From contig JANQFX010000080.1 in the NCBI GenBank assembly GCA_028277725.1, positions 1 to 32,153 of the forward strand: a DNA stretch of 32,153 nucleotides, in the 5' to 3' direction. The position numbers were made by a program, and so were the translations under genes. The DNA comes from Thiohalocapsa sp. (GTDB lineage Bacteria; Pseudomonadota; Gammaproteobacteria; Chromatiales; Chromatiaceae). The stretch's first letter is position 1; the number at the start of each line of letters is the position of its first letter. Positions 23,173 to 31,510 of this stretch are shown here, in pieces. The notes below the pieces were generated by a model. That model was not told where the DNA came from and searched no databases. It saw only the letters and a list, made by a program, of their open reading frames with translations.

Positions 23173-23227
23173 CGCCGATGCGTCTGACCCATAAACCCTC
23201 GTCTGTGCGTCCAAACGGATCGAGGTC

Positions 23228-23256
23228 TTGCCCAAGCGGTGGTCTTGGGGTATGCT
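23228..23256 (+). promoter_or_regulatory. rpmE promoter
   Basis: TTGCCC (23228-23233) and TATGCT (23251-23256) match four of six bases each of the sigma-70 hexamers at ideal 17-bp spacing. The ATG of rpmE is 67 bases downstream of the -10. Confidence 0.55.
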
Positions 23257-23323
23257 GCCAGGTTTTCCGCCGGTCTTTTGGGGCTGGCGATTCCACCTGA
23301 CTCAACAGCGGGGCCACCTGGCC

Positions 23324-23524
23324 ATGAAAGCCGACATCCACCCGAACTATCAGGACGTCAAGGTCGTCTGCAGCTGCGGCAACGAGTTCACCACGCGCTC
23401 GACCCTCAGCGGTGAGTTGCACGTCGAGGTCTGCTCCTCCTGCCACCCCTTCTACACCGGCAAGCAGAAGATCCTGGACACCGGTGGTCGCGTCGACAAG
23501 TTCCGCCGCCGCTACGGCCGCTGA
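23324..23524 (+). CDS. rpmE: 50S ribosomal protein L31
   Basis: This 66-residue protein is the zinc-binding (C+) form of bacterial L31. It has Cys16 and Cys18 (CSCG) and Cys37 and Cys40 (CSSC), with the family stretches [19 protein letters not shown] and [13 protein letters not shown]. The frame is open for 32 codons upstream, but the family start is the ATG at 23324. A sigma-70 promoter lies at 23228-23256. In Pseudomonas rpmE lies a few genes from the malic enzyme and pilM, as here. Confidence 0.97.
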   Translation: MKADIHPNYQDVKVVCSCGNEFTTRSTLSGELHVEVCSSCHPFYTGKQKILDTGGRVDKFRRRYGR

Positions 23525-24022
23525 TTCCATGCCGATTGCCGGCCCATTCCTCAGGGGCGAGGCAGGCCCTCGGCGCCCCCTTCCCCTCTTGCGCTAGGCG
23601 GGCGTCGCGCTTATGACATTCATCTGCTGACCGCCTATCCCCCCGTTGGCGGCGTCCATTCTAGTCCACACGAACGAGTCCGCTCGGCTAGGGCCGCTGC
23701 TGGTGAGCTTGTGGTTGGCCCATTTCCCTCCCTTTCTACAGGGGTTCTGCGCCCCTGATCCTTCCTCCTCGGGGCGGCGGAGCGGCTGTCATCGCTGATG
23801 TCATCGTCGTGTCCGCGGCGCAATATCAATGACTTGCGCCTAAACTATTGATTAGTCCAATGCTCGCCATAGCGGCGGATGCCTTGCGGACCTGGTCCAA
23901 TTCGGGACATGCTTGTTCAATCGCAGGGCCGGTAGTCCTGGGAACCCCGTCCCGTGCCGTGCTCGCGGCGCAACGGGCCCGACCCGGCCGCGCCCCTTCG
24001 TCTTGCCACCCGAGTCCCAACC
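23525..24022. other. Gene-free stretch between rpmE and malic enzyme
   Basis: No convincing gene is seen in 498 bases. A GC-rich hairpin GGGGCGAGG (23554-23562) with CCTCGGCGCCCC (23568-23579), with a 3-base bulge, could end rpmE. CAGGGG (23739-23744) with CCCCTG (23752-23757) makes a smaller hairpin. An AT-richer patch at 23820-23865 carries an inverted pair ATCAAT (23825-23830) and ATTGAT (23847-23852), possibly the malic enzyme promoter or operator. Confidence 0.4.
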
Positions 24023-25279
24023 ATGTCGAACCCCGAGAGCTTTGCCCACGCCGATGCGCAGCTGAACCAGGAGGCGTTGGTCTATCACGCGGCACCGAGT
24101 CCCGGTAAGACCGCCATCCACATCAAGAAGGCCGCCGAGACGCAGAGGGACCTGTCCCTTGCCTACACGCCAGGCGTCGCGGAGCCGGTGCGCCGCATCG
24201 ATGCGGACCCGGGGACCGCTTATCAATACACCAATAAGGGCAACCTGGTTGCGGTCATCACCGACGGCAGCGCCGTGCTCGGGCTCGGCGACGTCGGACC
24301 GCTGGCAAGCAAGCCGGTCATGGAAGGCAAGGCGGTGCTGTTCAAGCACTTCGCGGATATCGACGTGTTCGACATCGAGGTGCACGCGAAGCATCCGCAG
24401 GAGTTCATCGAGACGGTGCGCCGTATCGCGCCGACCTTCGGCGGCATCAACCTTGAGGATATCGCCGCGCCGCACTGCTTCGAGATCGAGCAGATCCTGA
24501 TGGATGAGCTGGACATCCCTGTCTTCCACGACGATCAGCACGGTACGGCCATCATCATCGCCGCCGGGCTGCTGAACGCCCTGGAACTGCAGAACAAGGG
24601 GCTCGAAGACGCACGCATCGTGGTCCTCGGCGCCGGCGCGGCGGGCATTGCATCCATTCGCTTGCTGATGACCCTCGGCGCTCACCGCAACAACATCTTT
24701 GCCATCGATCGCCAGGGCGTGATCCACACCGGACGGCGCGACCTCAATCCCTACAAGTTCGGCATTGCGGCGGACACCGAGAAACGCACCCTCGCCGATG
24801 CCATGGAGGGCGCCGATGTGTTCATCGGCGTCTCGGGGCCGGATCTGATCTCCGCCGAGGTGCTTTCTGCCATGGCGCCGCGCCCCGTTGTCTTCGCACT
24901 GTCCAATCCGGTGCCGGAGATCCGCCCCGAGATCGCCCATAAGGTGCGGGACGACATAATCATGGCGACCGGCCGCTCGGACTACCCGAACCAAGTGAAC
25001 AACGTCCTTGGCTTCCCGTTCATCTTCCGCGGCGCCTTGGATGCCCGCGCCTCGCGCATCAACGAAGACATGCAAATCGCCGCGGTGTATGCGCTAAAAG
25101 ATCTGACGCACGAGCCCGTGCCGCAGTCGGTGCTCGATGCCTATGGCCTCGATACGCTCTCGCATGGCCCCGAGTACATCATCCCGAAGCCCTTCGACCC
25201 GCGTCTGCGCGACCATGTGGCGCCGGCGGTGGCGCGTGCCGCGGTGGAGAGTGGCGTCGCCCCCAAACCCGCCGACTGA
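24023..25279 (+). CDS. NADP-dependent malic enzyme, short form (no PTA domain)
   Basis: Malic enzyme oxidatively decarboxylates malate to pyruvate. From the ATG at 24023 the protein has 418 residues. It contains LSLAYTPGVAEP, VITDGSAVLGLGDVG, MEGKAVLFKHFADIDVF, FGGINLEDIAAP, FHDDQHGTAI, VVLGAGAAGIAS (nucleotide binding), FALSNPVPEI, ATGRSDYPNQVNN and GFPFIFRGALD. The phosphotransacetylase domain that makes E. coli MaeB about 750 residues long is absent, as in the short form. NADP versus NAD use is inferred from the family. mdh follows on the same strand after 173 bases, and gltA comes next. The upstream frame to 23954 is not conserved. Confidence 0.93.
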   Translation: MSNPESFAHADAQLNQEALVYHAAPSPGKTAIHIKKAAETQRDLSLAYTPGVAEPVRRIDADPGTAYQYTNKGNLVAVITDGSAVLGLGDVGPLASKPVMEGKAVLFKHFADIDVFDIEVHAKHPQEFIETVRRIAPTFGGINLEDIAAPHCFEIEQILMDELDIPVFHDDQHGTAIIIAAGLLNALELQNKGLEDARIVVLGAGAAGIASIRLLMTLGAHRNNIFAIDRQGVIHTGRRDLNPYKFGIAADTEKRTLADAMEGADVFIGVSGPDLISAEVLSAMAPRPVVFALSNPVPEIRPEIAHKVRDDIIMATGRSDYPNQVNNVLGFPFIFRGALDARASRINEDMQIAAVYALKDLTHEPVPQSVLDAYGLDTLSHGPEYIIPKPFDPRLRDHVAPAVARAAVESGVAPKPAD

Positions 25280-25452
25280 GTTTCGAGGCGCGCACCGGCC
25301 ACGAGTCGGCTCAATCGTAAGTCGTTCCGGGTGCATCGCCCGGTGCGCGGCGCATTCTGCGGTCTTTGTCTTCGAGGGGACGTCAGATCCCCGCCCACAA
25401 CCAACCAGTCCGCCGGGTAGCGCCCGCCGGGCGAGCAAGCGGAGGAGAAACC

Positions 25453-26385
25453 GTGCAGAAGATCAGCATCGTCGGCGCAGGTCGAGTCGGGGAGACCACG
25501 GCCCAGATACTCGCCGAAGAGGAGTTGTGCCGGGAGGTCGCGCTCTACGACGTTCGTGAGGACGTGCCCGAGGGCGTGGCGCTGGATATTTTCCAGACGG
25601 CGCCCTTCTTCGAGTTCGATTGTCGACTGTCCGGCAGTAACGACCCGGCCATCCTGGCCGACTCCGATCTGGTGGTCGTCACCGCCGGCTTCCCCCGCAA
25701 GCCGGGCATGTCGCGCTCCGACGTGCTTGCGGCCAACGTCAAGATCGTCGACGACGTCACCGACCACATCGTCGAGCATGCGCCCAACGCCATTATCCTG
25801 GTGGTCTCGAACCCGGTTGATACGCTTACCTACCGGGTCGCGCAACGCACCGGCTGGCCGCGCTCGCGGGTCTTCGGGCAGGCCGGTGTGCTCGACGCCT
25901 CGCGGATGGCGGCGTTCATCGCCGAGGAGACAGGGTTCTCGGCGCTCGATATCACCACCATCGTGCTCGGCGGGCACGGCGACACCATGGTGCCCATGCC
26001 GCGCTACTGCACCGTGAATGGCGTTCCGGTGAGCACGTTCATTCCGGCCGATCGGTTGGAGGCGATCATCGAACGGACGCGCAAGGGCGGTGCGGAGATC
26101 CTTGCGTTGCGCAAGAACTCGAGCGCCTACGACGCCCCGGCGGCCGCCGTCGCAGCCATGGTCGATGCCATCAGTAACAACCGGCGACGCCTGATGCCGT
26201 GCGTGGCCCTATTGGAGGGCGAGTACGGCAAGCACGACATCGCCATGGGGGTCCCCTGTATCCTCGACGAGAGCGGGCTCAGAAAGGTCGTGGAGCTGGA
26301 GCTCAACGAGCGCGAGCGCGCCGACTTCGAGCGTTCCTCGGCCGCCGTACGCGAGGACATCGAGCGCTTGGCGTCCATCGTCTGA
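25453..26385 (+). CDS. mdh: Malate dehydrogenase, LDH-like type
   Basis: The enzyme interconverts malate and oxaloacetate with NAD. The GTG at 25453 gives 310 residues and is preceded by a strong GGAGGAG site. GAGRVG (residues 8-13) binds the dinucleotide, and an Asp after the second strand (ALYDV) favours NAD. In the mobile loop, GFPRKPGMSR has the Arg that marks malate rather than lactate specificity. The catalytic His is in GGHGDTMVP, and Arg in NPVDTLTYR supports substrate binding. This is the tetrameric LDH-like class, not the E. coli-type dimer. A hairpin-prone GC-rich leader lies in the 173 bases upstream. Confidence 0.93.
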   Translation: MQKISIVGAGRVGETTAQILAEEELCREVALYDVREDVPEGVALDIFQTAPFFEFDCRLSGSNDPAILADSDLVVVTAGFPRKPGMSRSDVLAANVKIVDDVTDHIVEHAPNAIILVVSNPVDTLTYRVAQRTGWPRSRVFGQAGVLDASRMAAFIAEETGFSALDITTIVLGGHGDTMVPMPRYCTVNGVPVSTFIPADRLEAIIERTRKGGAEILALRKNSSAYDAPAAAVAAMVDAISNNRRRLMPCVALLEGEYGKHDIAMGVPCILDESGLRKVVELELNERERADFERSSAAVREDIERLASIV

Positions 26386-26857
26386 ATCGATGCCCGAGCC
26401 CCTGCCCTCGGATGCGGCCTCGATCGACGGGGTCGCTGGTCCGAGGATGACTTGGGGCGGCGCAATTCTTGCAGTACCCAGAATCCTTAGGTGGAGTAGT
26501 TGGACGGTTGTCAGGGTGCGCCCCGCGGGGCGTGCCAGGGCGATCGTAGCGCCAATCACCCAAAGGGCGATATCGGATCTTCCACGGAACCGGAAGCAAG
26601 TCAGCGTCTTCCAGAGAAGTCGGCGCGGTCAACGACTCCATCTAGGATAATGCAGCGCGGGCGGGGAGACTCGGTGCCCGCGCCGGGGCGACAGGTGCCC
26701 GCGCCAATCGAGGGCGCGCGCAGTACACCGGTGCGGGACGGTCGGACGCGACCGGACGCGTCACCTCGTCGCGCACCAATGCAGTGCGATTCGGCACACA
26801 TCCGGCCCGATGGAAACGGGTCGGTTCGCAACCACTCGGACCCTTGGAGTCACGTCC
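26386..26857. other. Intergenic stretch holding repeat copy 2, before gltA
   Basis: The 472 bases contain the dispersed repeat (26488-26644). After it, a 12-base direct repeat GGTGCCCGCGCC occurs at 26673-26684 and 26694-26705, 21 bp apart (two helical turns). A dyad GGTCG-gacg-CGACC lies further on. No clear -10/-35 pair and no gene were recognised. Confidence 0.4.
26488..26644. repeat. Dispersed palindromic repeat, copy 2 (complete)
   Basis: A 157-bp element lies between mdh and gltA. Its ends are inverted repeats: left TAGGTGGAGTAGTTG (26488-26502) and right CAACGACTCCATCTA (26630-26644), whose complement matches at 13 of 15 positions. The core CCCCGCGGGG (26521-26530) is a perfect palindrome whose arms pair outward, partly with G-T wobbles. 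It aligns with copy 1 (1-225) throughout except the nested segment. No coding capacity. It could affect gltA expression by position, since it ends 213 bases before the gltA ATG. Confidence 0.75.
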
Positions 26858-28156
26858 ATGACCGACAAGACCGTCACCCTCGTCGACAATACGGACAACA
26901 GCAGACACGAGTTTTCCCTGCGCGAAGGCACCATCGGGCCCCCGGCGCTGGATATCTCGACGCTCTACCGTGACGCGGGATTCTTCACCTTCGATCCCGG
27001 GTTCATGGCAACCGCGAGTTGCGAGAGCGCCATCACCTACATCGACGGCGAGAAGGGCGTACTGCTCTACCGCGGCTATCCCATCGAGCAACTCGCGACC
27101 AAGGCGAGCTTCCTGGAAGTGGCCTACTTGCTGCTCTACGGCGAGTTGCCGAGGGAGCGTGAGCTGGTGGACTTCGAGCAGGTCATCACCAACCACACCA
27201 TGCTCAACGAGAACCTGAAGGACTTCCTCAACGGGTTCCATTACGACGCCCATCCGATGGCGATTCTGTGCGGTGTGGTCGGGTCATTGTCGGCCTTTTA
27301 TCACGAGTCCATCGACGTCAACGACCCGCACTACCGCGAGATCTCCGCTCATCGGCTCATCGCCAAGGTGCCCACCATCGCCGCGGCTGCCTACAAGCAC
27401 AGTGTCGGTGAGCCGATCATGTACCCGCGCAACGACCTGCGCTACGGCGCGAACTTCCTGCACATGATGTTCGCGACCCCCTGCGCCGACTACGAACCCG
27501 GCTTGCTCGCCGAGAAAGCGCTGAACCTGCTGTTCATCCTTCACGCCGATCACGAGCAGAACGCCAGCACCTCCACCGTGCGGCTCGCGGGCAGTTCGGG
27601 GGCCAACCCCTTCGCTTGCATCGCCGCCGGCATCGCCTCGCTCTGGGGTCCGGCGCATGGCGGCGCCAACGAGGCCGTGTTGGACATGCTGACCCAGATC
27701 GGCGACGTCTCCCAGGTGCAGACCTACGTCGATAAGGCGAAGGACAAGGACGATCCCTTTCGGCTCATGGGTTTCGGCCATCGCGTGTACAAGAACTACG
27801 ACCCGCGCGCCAAGATCATCCGCGAGGTCTGCCATCAGGTGCTCGAGGAGATGCCCGACGCCGCGAACAGTCCCATGTTCGAACTCGCCCTCAAGCTCGA
27901 GGAGATCGCCCTGCACGACGAGTACTTCGTCGAGCGCAAGCTGTACCCAAACGTCGATTTCTATTCGGGCATCATCTACAGCGCCCTGGGTATTCCGCGG
28001 AACATGTTCACGGTGATGTTCGCCGTCGCGCGCACGGTCGGCTGGGTGTCGCACTGGACGGAGATGATGAGCGACCCGGCCAACCGCATCGGTCGGCCGC
28101 GGCAGATCTACTGCGGTCCGCAGCAGCGGGAATACGCGCCCATCTCGAGGCGCTGA
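26858..28156 (+). CDS. gltA: Citrate synthase (type II)
   Basis: Citrate synthase condenses oxaloacetate and acetyl-CoA. The ATG at 26858 has GGAG eight bases upstream and gives 432 residues. The amino-terminal part ([36 protein letters not shown]) is that of the hexameric, NADH-inhibited gammaproteobacterial form. Catalytic His267 ([11 protein letters not shown]), His308 (GFGHRVYK) and an Asp at about 367 (YPNVDFYSG) correspond to E. coli His264, His305 and Asp362. It follows malic enzyme and mdh on the same strand but is separated from mdh by the repeat. A strong hairpin follows the stop. Confidence 0.97.
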   Translation: MTDKTVTLVDNTDNSRHEFSLREGTIGPPALDISTLYRDAGFFTFDPGFMATASCESAITYIDGEKGVLLYRGYPIEQLATKASFLEVAYLLLYGELPRERELVDFEQVITNHTMLNENLKDFLNGFHYDAHPMAILCGVVGSLSAFYHESIDVNDPHYREISAHRLIAKVPTIAAAAYKHSVGEPIMYPRNDLRYGANFLHMMFATPCADYEPGLLAEKALNLLFILHADHEQNASTSTVRLAGSSGANPFACIAAGIASLWGPAHGGANEAVLDMLTQIGDVSQVQTYVDKAKDKDDPFRLMGFGHRVYKNYDPRAKIIREVCHQVLEEMPDAANSPMFELALKLEEIALHDEYFVERKLYPNVDFYSGIIYSALGIPRNMFTVMFAVARTVGWVSHWTEMMSDPANRIGRPRQIYCGPQQREYAPISRR

Positions 28157-28199
28157 GGCCACGCCCGCCGAGATGGCACTCGGGCGGGCTGCCGTGGCC
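28157..28199. terminator. Bidirectional hairpin between gltA and the 28204 gene
   Basis: GGCCACG (28157-28163) pairs with CGTGGCC (28193-28199), and CCCGCCGAG (28164-28172) with CTCGGGCGGG (28179-28188), with one bulge and a small asymmetric loop. It begins directly after the gltA stop and ends just before the convergent gene's stop. No T-tract. Confidence 0.6.
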
Positions 28200-28203
28200 C
28201 GCC

Positions 28204-28920
28204 CTAGGGCGCTGCTGCGCCCTCGGAGAGCAGCGCCGAGAGCTCATCCACGCCGAGGCCGCGCTCCGGGCGGTCCGATACCGGGTCCAGCGGCGGCTGT
28301 CGCAGGGCGCGCCACGGCAACACCTGAAGCGCCATCGGTACGTCTCCGGCGACGAACTCGAACACCGGGTGCGTCTGCACGTTGCCGCCGGAGAAGCGCT
28401 GCGCCTCGTCGCGCTGCTGCCAGGGGATGCGTCGTTCCATCAACTCCATCAGCACCTCCTCGGGGCTGTCGGCAAACAGACGTAGTTCCACGCCGTGCTC
28501 CAAGGTCGCCGTGCCGCGCAATGCGGCGCCGATCAGCCGTGGGCGGAAGTCCTCGAACTCCCGCATGGCACGCAGCGCATGGCGGCGCAGGTCCGCCAGG
28601 TCTTGGGCCCGCTCCTCGGGCTCGAACAACGCCTGGTGCTCCAGCAAGGCGTCGTTGATCTCGCCGTTATCCGGCCAGCAGCGTTTGTCGGTCATGCCGA
28701 GACGCGCCGCGGCCTTGCGCCGCGCGCGATCGAACTCTGAGGGGCCTTGGTCGGCCAGAATCCTGGCGGACTCGTAAGCGAGTTGTCTGCGTTGTGCGCG
28801 GCAGCGCGCTCGCAGGTCCGCATTGTCGCGCCTTGTCGGCACGCCCGTGTTGGCGTGGCGTTTGGGGCGCCGCGCGGAGGCGGGGGTGGCGGTGGCTTTG
28901 GTTCCCGATCGCCTGGGCAT
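28204..28920 (-). CDS. Conserved hypothetical protein, possibly nucleotidyltransferase-like
   Basis: The 238-residue protein is basic and disordered at first (1-40, rich in Arg, Ala and Thr). A helical block (about 45-125) follows, with ARILADQGPSEFDRARRKAA and NGEINDALLEHQALF. Then comes RPRLIGAALRGTATLEHGVELRLFADSPEEV (about 129-160) and a Pro-rich end. GTAT...VELRLFAD recalls the strand and turn of small nucleotidyltransferase domains, but the SD-type catalytic pair is not clear (E-L in place of D-X-D), so activity is doubtful. I recall related proteins in other gammaproteobacteria with no assigned function. It is convergent with gltA and divergent from pilM, the place held by ponA in many relatives. 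Confidence 0.75.
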   Translation of the reverse strand: MPRRSGTKATATPASARRPKRHANTGVPTRRDNADLRARCRAQRRQLAYESARILADQGPSEFDRARRKAAARLGMTDKRCWPDNGEINDALLEHQALFEPEERAQDLADLRRHALRAMREFEDFRPRLIGAALRGTATLEHGVELRLFADSPEEVLMELMERRIPWQQRDEAQRFSGGNVQTHPVFEFVAGDVPMALQVLPWRALRQPPLDPVSDRPERGLGVDELSALLSEGAAAP

Positions 28921-29112
28921 GGGCTCATTTCGCTTCGGTCACGGCGCGTTCCAAAGATGATAACCCAAGCAAGCCGGGGCAAGCCTCGCGGCTGATGCTG
29001 CGTCGAAGGCGCATCGCCGCGACGGGGAACGGGGGTCGGGCCTGGGGGTTCCACGACCCGCGGCTCTCGGCTGAACGGTCGGCCGGAAGCGGTTCCAAGG
29101 GGCGGTTCGGAC

Positions 29113-29152
29113 TTATCAAACTGCTTTCATATGATATAGTTATAGATGAAAG
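29113..29152 (+). promoter_or_regulatory. pilM promoter with inverted repeat
   Basis: TTATCA (29113-29118) and TATAGT (29135-29140) make a sigma-70-like promoter at 16-bp spacing within an AT-rich patch. A perfect 7-bp inverted pair, CTTTCAT (29124-29130) and ATGAAAG (29146-29152), brackets the -10 and could be an operator. It is 46 bases before the pilM ATG. Confidence 0.5.
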
Positions 29153-29198
29153 TCAACCCGCTTTATGAGATCGTCCGCCGCCACCGATTACAACGCCC

Positions 29199-30272
29199 AT
29201 GTTCGGATTCGGTCGACAACAGAAGGCACTGCTCGGTTTGGACATCAGCTCCACGGCCGTCAAGCTGATCGAGTTGTCCCAAACCGCTGGTACCGCCGCC
29301 GAGCTCTTTCGGGTCGAGGCCTTTACCGTCGAGCCGCTGCCGGTGAATGCGGTGGTGGAGAAGAAGATCTCCGACGTCGACGCCGTCGGGCAGGCGGTCC
29401 AGCGCGCGGTCGCGCGTTCAGGCACCAAGACGCGCCGGGCGGCATGTGCGGTGGCTGGGTCGGCGGTCATCACCAAGGTCATCTCCATGCCGGGCACGCT
29501 CTCGGATGCAGAAATGGAGACTCAGATCCAGCTCGAGGCCGATCAGTACATCCCCTATCCCCTGGAAGAGGTCAACATCGACTTCGATCTGGTCGGCCCG
29601 TCGGCGACCAACCCGGACATGGTGGATGTATTGATCGCCGCCTCGCGGCGGGAAAACGTGGATGATCGTGTCGCGGCGCTGGAGCTGGCCGGGCTGACCG
29701 CCGAGGTCGTCGACGTGGAGGCCTATGCGATGGAGGCCGCGTGCGCGCTGCTGCTCGGTCGCTTCGAGGACGAACGCCAGGACCAGACCGTCGCCGTCGT
29801 CGATGTCGGAGCAACCACCACGACGTTGCAGGTCTTGCACGATGGCAGGACTGCCTACACGCGTGAGCAGAACTTCGGGGGTAACCAGTTGCTCGGTGAG
29901 ATCGAGCGGCGGTATGGCCTCACCCGGCCGCAGGCGCTCGAACGCCTGGAACAGAACAATCTGCCCGAGAACTGCTCGACGGAAGTGTTGGGACCCTTCA
30001 AAGAGGCCCTGTCGCAGCAGATTGCCCGCGCGCTGCAGTTCTTCTACTCCGCGAGTAGCTTCAACCGGACCGATCAGGTGATGCTGGCCGGCGGGGCGGC
30101 GCGTATCGACAAGATCGATGAGCTCATCGAGGAGCGGTTGGGCTTTCCCGTCTCAGTGGCCAATCCGTTCGCCGCCATGGCACCCGGCCCTGGTGTCGAT
30201 GCAAGAGCGCTCATGGCGGCCGCGCCGACCCTGATGGCCGCCACAGGGCTGGCGCTGAGGGCATTCGACTGA
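29199..30272 (+). CDS. pilM: Type IV pilus assembly protein PilM
   Basis: PilM is the cytoplasmic actin-like ATPase-fold protein of the type IV pilus alignment complex; it binds the amino terminus of PilN. The 357-residue protein shows LLGLDISSTAVKLIEL (phosphate 1), AVAGSAVITKVISMPG, EADQYIPYPLEEVNIDF, VDVGATTTTLQVL (phosphate 2) and the carboxy-terminal MLAGGAARIDKIDEL (adenosine motif). It is first in pilMNOP, with pilN beginning two bases after its stop. A promoter with an inverted repeat lies just upstream. Confidence 0.97.
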   Translation: MFGFGRQQKALLGLDISSTAVKLIELSQTAGTAAELFRVEAFTVEPLPVNAVVEKKISDVDAVGQAVQRAVARSGTKTRRAACAVAGSAVITKVISMPGTLSDAEMETQIQLEADQYIPYPLEEVNIDFDLVGPSATNPDMVDVLIAASRRENVDDRVAALELAGLTAEVVDVEAYAMEAACALLLGRFEDERQDQTVAVVDVGATTTTLQVLHDGRTAYTREQNFGGNQLLGEIERRYGLTRPQALERLEQNNLPENCSTEVLGPFKEALSQQIARALQFFYSASSFNRTDQVMLAGGAARIDKIDELIEERLGFPVSVANPFAAMAPGPGVDARALMAAAPTLMAATGLALRAFD

Positions 30273-30273
30273 C

Positions 30274-30882
30274 ATGGCACGTATCAATCTACTTCCCTGG
30301 CGCGAAAAAGAGCGTCGCAGGCGACAGCGGGACTTCTTCATTGCCACGGGCGCCGCCTTGGCTGCGGTGCTGCTTCTGGCCGTCGGCGTGCGCCTGCAGA
30401 TCGAGAGCATGATCTCGGCGCAGGAGGCGCGCAACGCCATGCTGGAGCAGGAGATCCGCAAACTCGACCTGCGCATCAAGAAGATCGAAAAGCTCGAGCA
30501 AACCAAGGCCGACCTGATCTCGCGCATGAACGTGATCCAACAGCTCCAGGAGAGTCGCCCCGAGATTGTGCACCTGTTCGACGAACTCGTGTCATCGATC
30601 CCTGAGGGCGTATTCCTGACCTCCGTGGATCAAACCGGTAGCAAGGTCGAGGTCGAGGGGCGGGCCCAGTCCAACGCCCGGGTGTCGGCATTCATGCGCA
30701 ACATCAACGCCTCGGCCTGGATCACGGATCCGCAGCTATTGGTCATCGAGAACAAGGATCAGACGGGGACAGGTCTCAGCCACTTCCGGCTGAGCTTCAA
30801 GCAGCAGCGCGTCAGCGCTGATGCGGAGCCGGAGATCGGGCTGATCTCCCCGCCGGAGCGCAGGTTGGTGGGCGAGGCTTGA
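30274..30882 (+). CDS. pilN: Type IV pilus assembly protein PilN
   Basis: PilN is a bitopic inner-membrane protein that dimerises with PilO and contacts PilM through its conserved first residues. The 202-residue protein begins MARINLLPWREKERRRR, the PilM-binding INLLPWR motif. One membrane segment (about 23-44, FIATGAALAAVLLLAVGV) follows, then a coiled coil (EQEIRKLDLRIKKIEKLEQTK) and a periplasmic ferredoxin-like domain. It is tightly packed behind pilM and 22 bases before pilO. Confidence 0.96.
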   Translation: MARINLLPWREKERRRRQRDFFIATGAALAAVLLLAVGVRLQIESMISAQEARNAMLEQEIRKLDLRIKKIEKLEQTKADLISRMNVIQQLQESRPEIVHLFDELVSSIPEGVFLTSVDQTGSKVEVEGRAQSNARVSAFMRNINASAWITDPQLLVIENKDQTGTGLSHFRLSFKQQRVSADAEPEIGLISPPERRLVGEA

Positions 30883-30904
30883 GTATGCGTAGAGAACAGG
30901 GCCC

Positions 30905-31510
30905 GTGGAACTCAGCGACCTGAACGAACTCAACCTCAACAACATCGGCGAATGGCCGGTGGTGGCGAAGGTCGTGCTGGTATTGGTCCTATGTGCCGCG
31001 GTGGGCTATGGCTGGTACCACTTCATTACCCGCGATCAGATCACCCGCTTGGACCGGAGCGTGGCGAAGGAGGTCGACCTGCGGGCGTCCTTCGAGAAGA
31101 AGCAGGAAAAGGCTGCCAACCTTGGGGGCTACGAGCAGCAGCTCGCAAAAATGGAGGAACGATTCGGCGCCATGGTTCGCCAGCTGCCGGACCGAACCGA
31201 GGTGGCGGGACTGCTGGTCGACGTCTCCCAGACCGGGCTCGCCGCGGGTCTGGAGTTCGAGCTGTTCCAGCCGTCGACGGAGCAGCAAAAGGACTTCTAC
31301 GCGGAACTGCCCATCCGCGTGCGTGTCAACGGCCGCTATCACGAGTTCGGTCGCTTCATCAGTGGCTTGGCGGCGCTGCCGCGTATCGTCACCATCCACG
31401 ACGTCAAGATCGACGGCGGTAGGTCGGAGCAGACCGGCGCCGAGCCCCGTCTCGCCATGGAGGCGACGGTCAAGACCTATCGCTACCTCGAAGAGGCGGC
31501 GGTCGAATGA
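30905..31510 (+). CDS. pilO: Type IV pilus assembly protein PilO
   Basis: PilO partners PilN in the periplasm and binds PilP. The 201-residue protein from GTG 30905 starts ELSDLNELNLNNIGEWPVVAK, typical of PilO. One membrane segment (about 22-41) is followed by a coiled coil and the carboxy-terminal ferredoxin-like fold (LVDVSQTGLAAGLEFELF, LPIRVRVNGRYHEFGRFISGLA). The stop overlaps the pilP ATG by 4 bases. GTG initiation is chosen because the family begins there and the preceding stretch is not conserved. Confidence 0.95.
   Translation: MELSDLNELNLNNIGEWPVVAKVVLVLVLCAAVGYGWYHFITRDQITRLDRSVAKEVDLRASFEKKQEKAANLGGYEQQLAKMEERFGAMVRQLPDRTEVAGLLVDVSQTGLAAGLEFELFQPSTEQQKDFYAELPIRVRVNGRYHEFGRFISGLAALPRIVTIHDVKIDGGRSEQTGAEPRLAMEATVKTYRYLEEAAVE

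Noticed and set aside
23788..23812. TGTCATC direct repeats as a Pho box before the malic enzyme
   Set aside because: The two heptamers are 12 bp apart, not 11, and the gene has no phosphate-related role.
23635..23829. A 64-codon minus-strand open frame between rpmE and malic enzyme
   Set aside because: It has no recognisable domain, no good ribosome-binding site and low-complexity composition; treated as chance.
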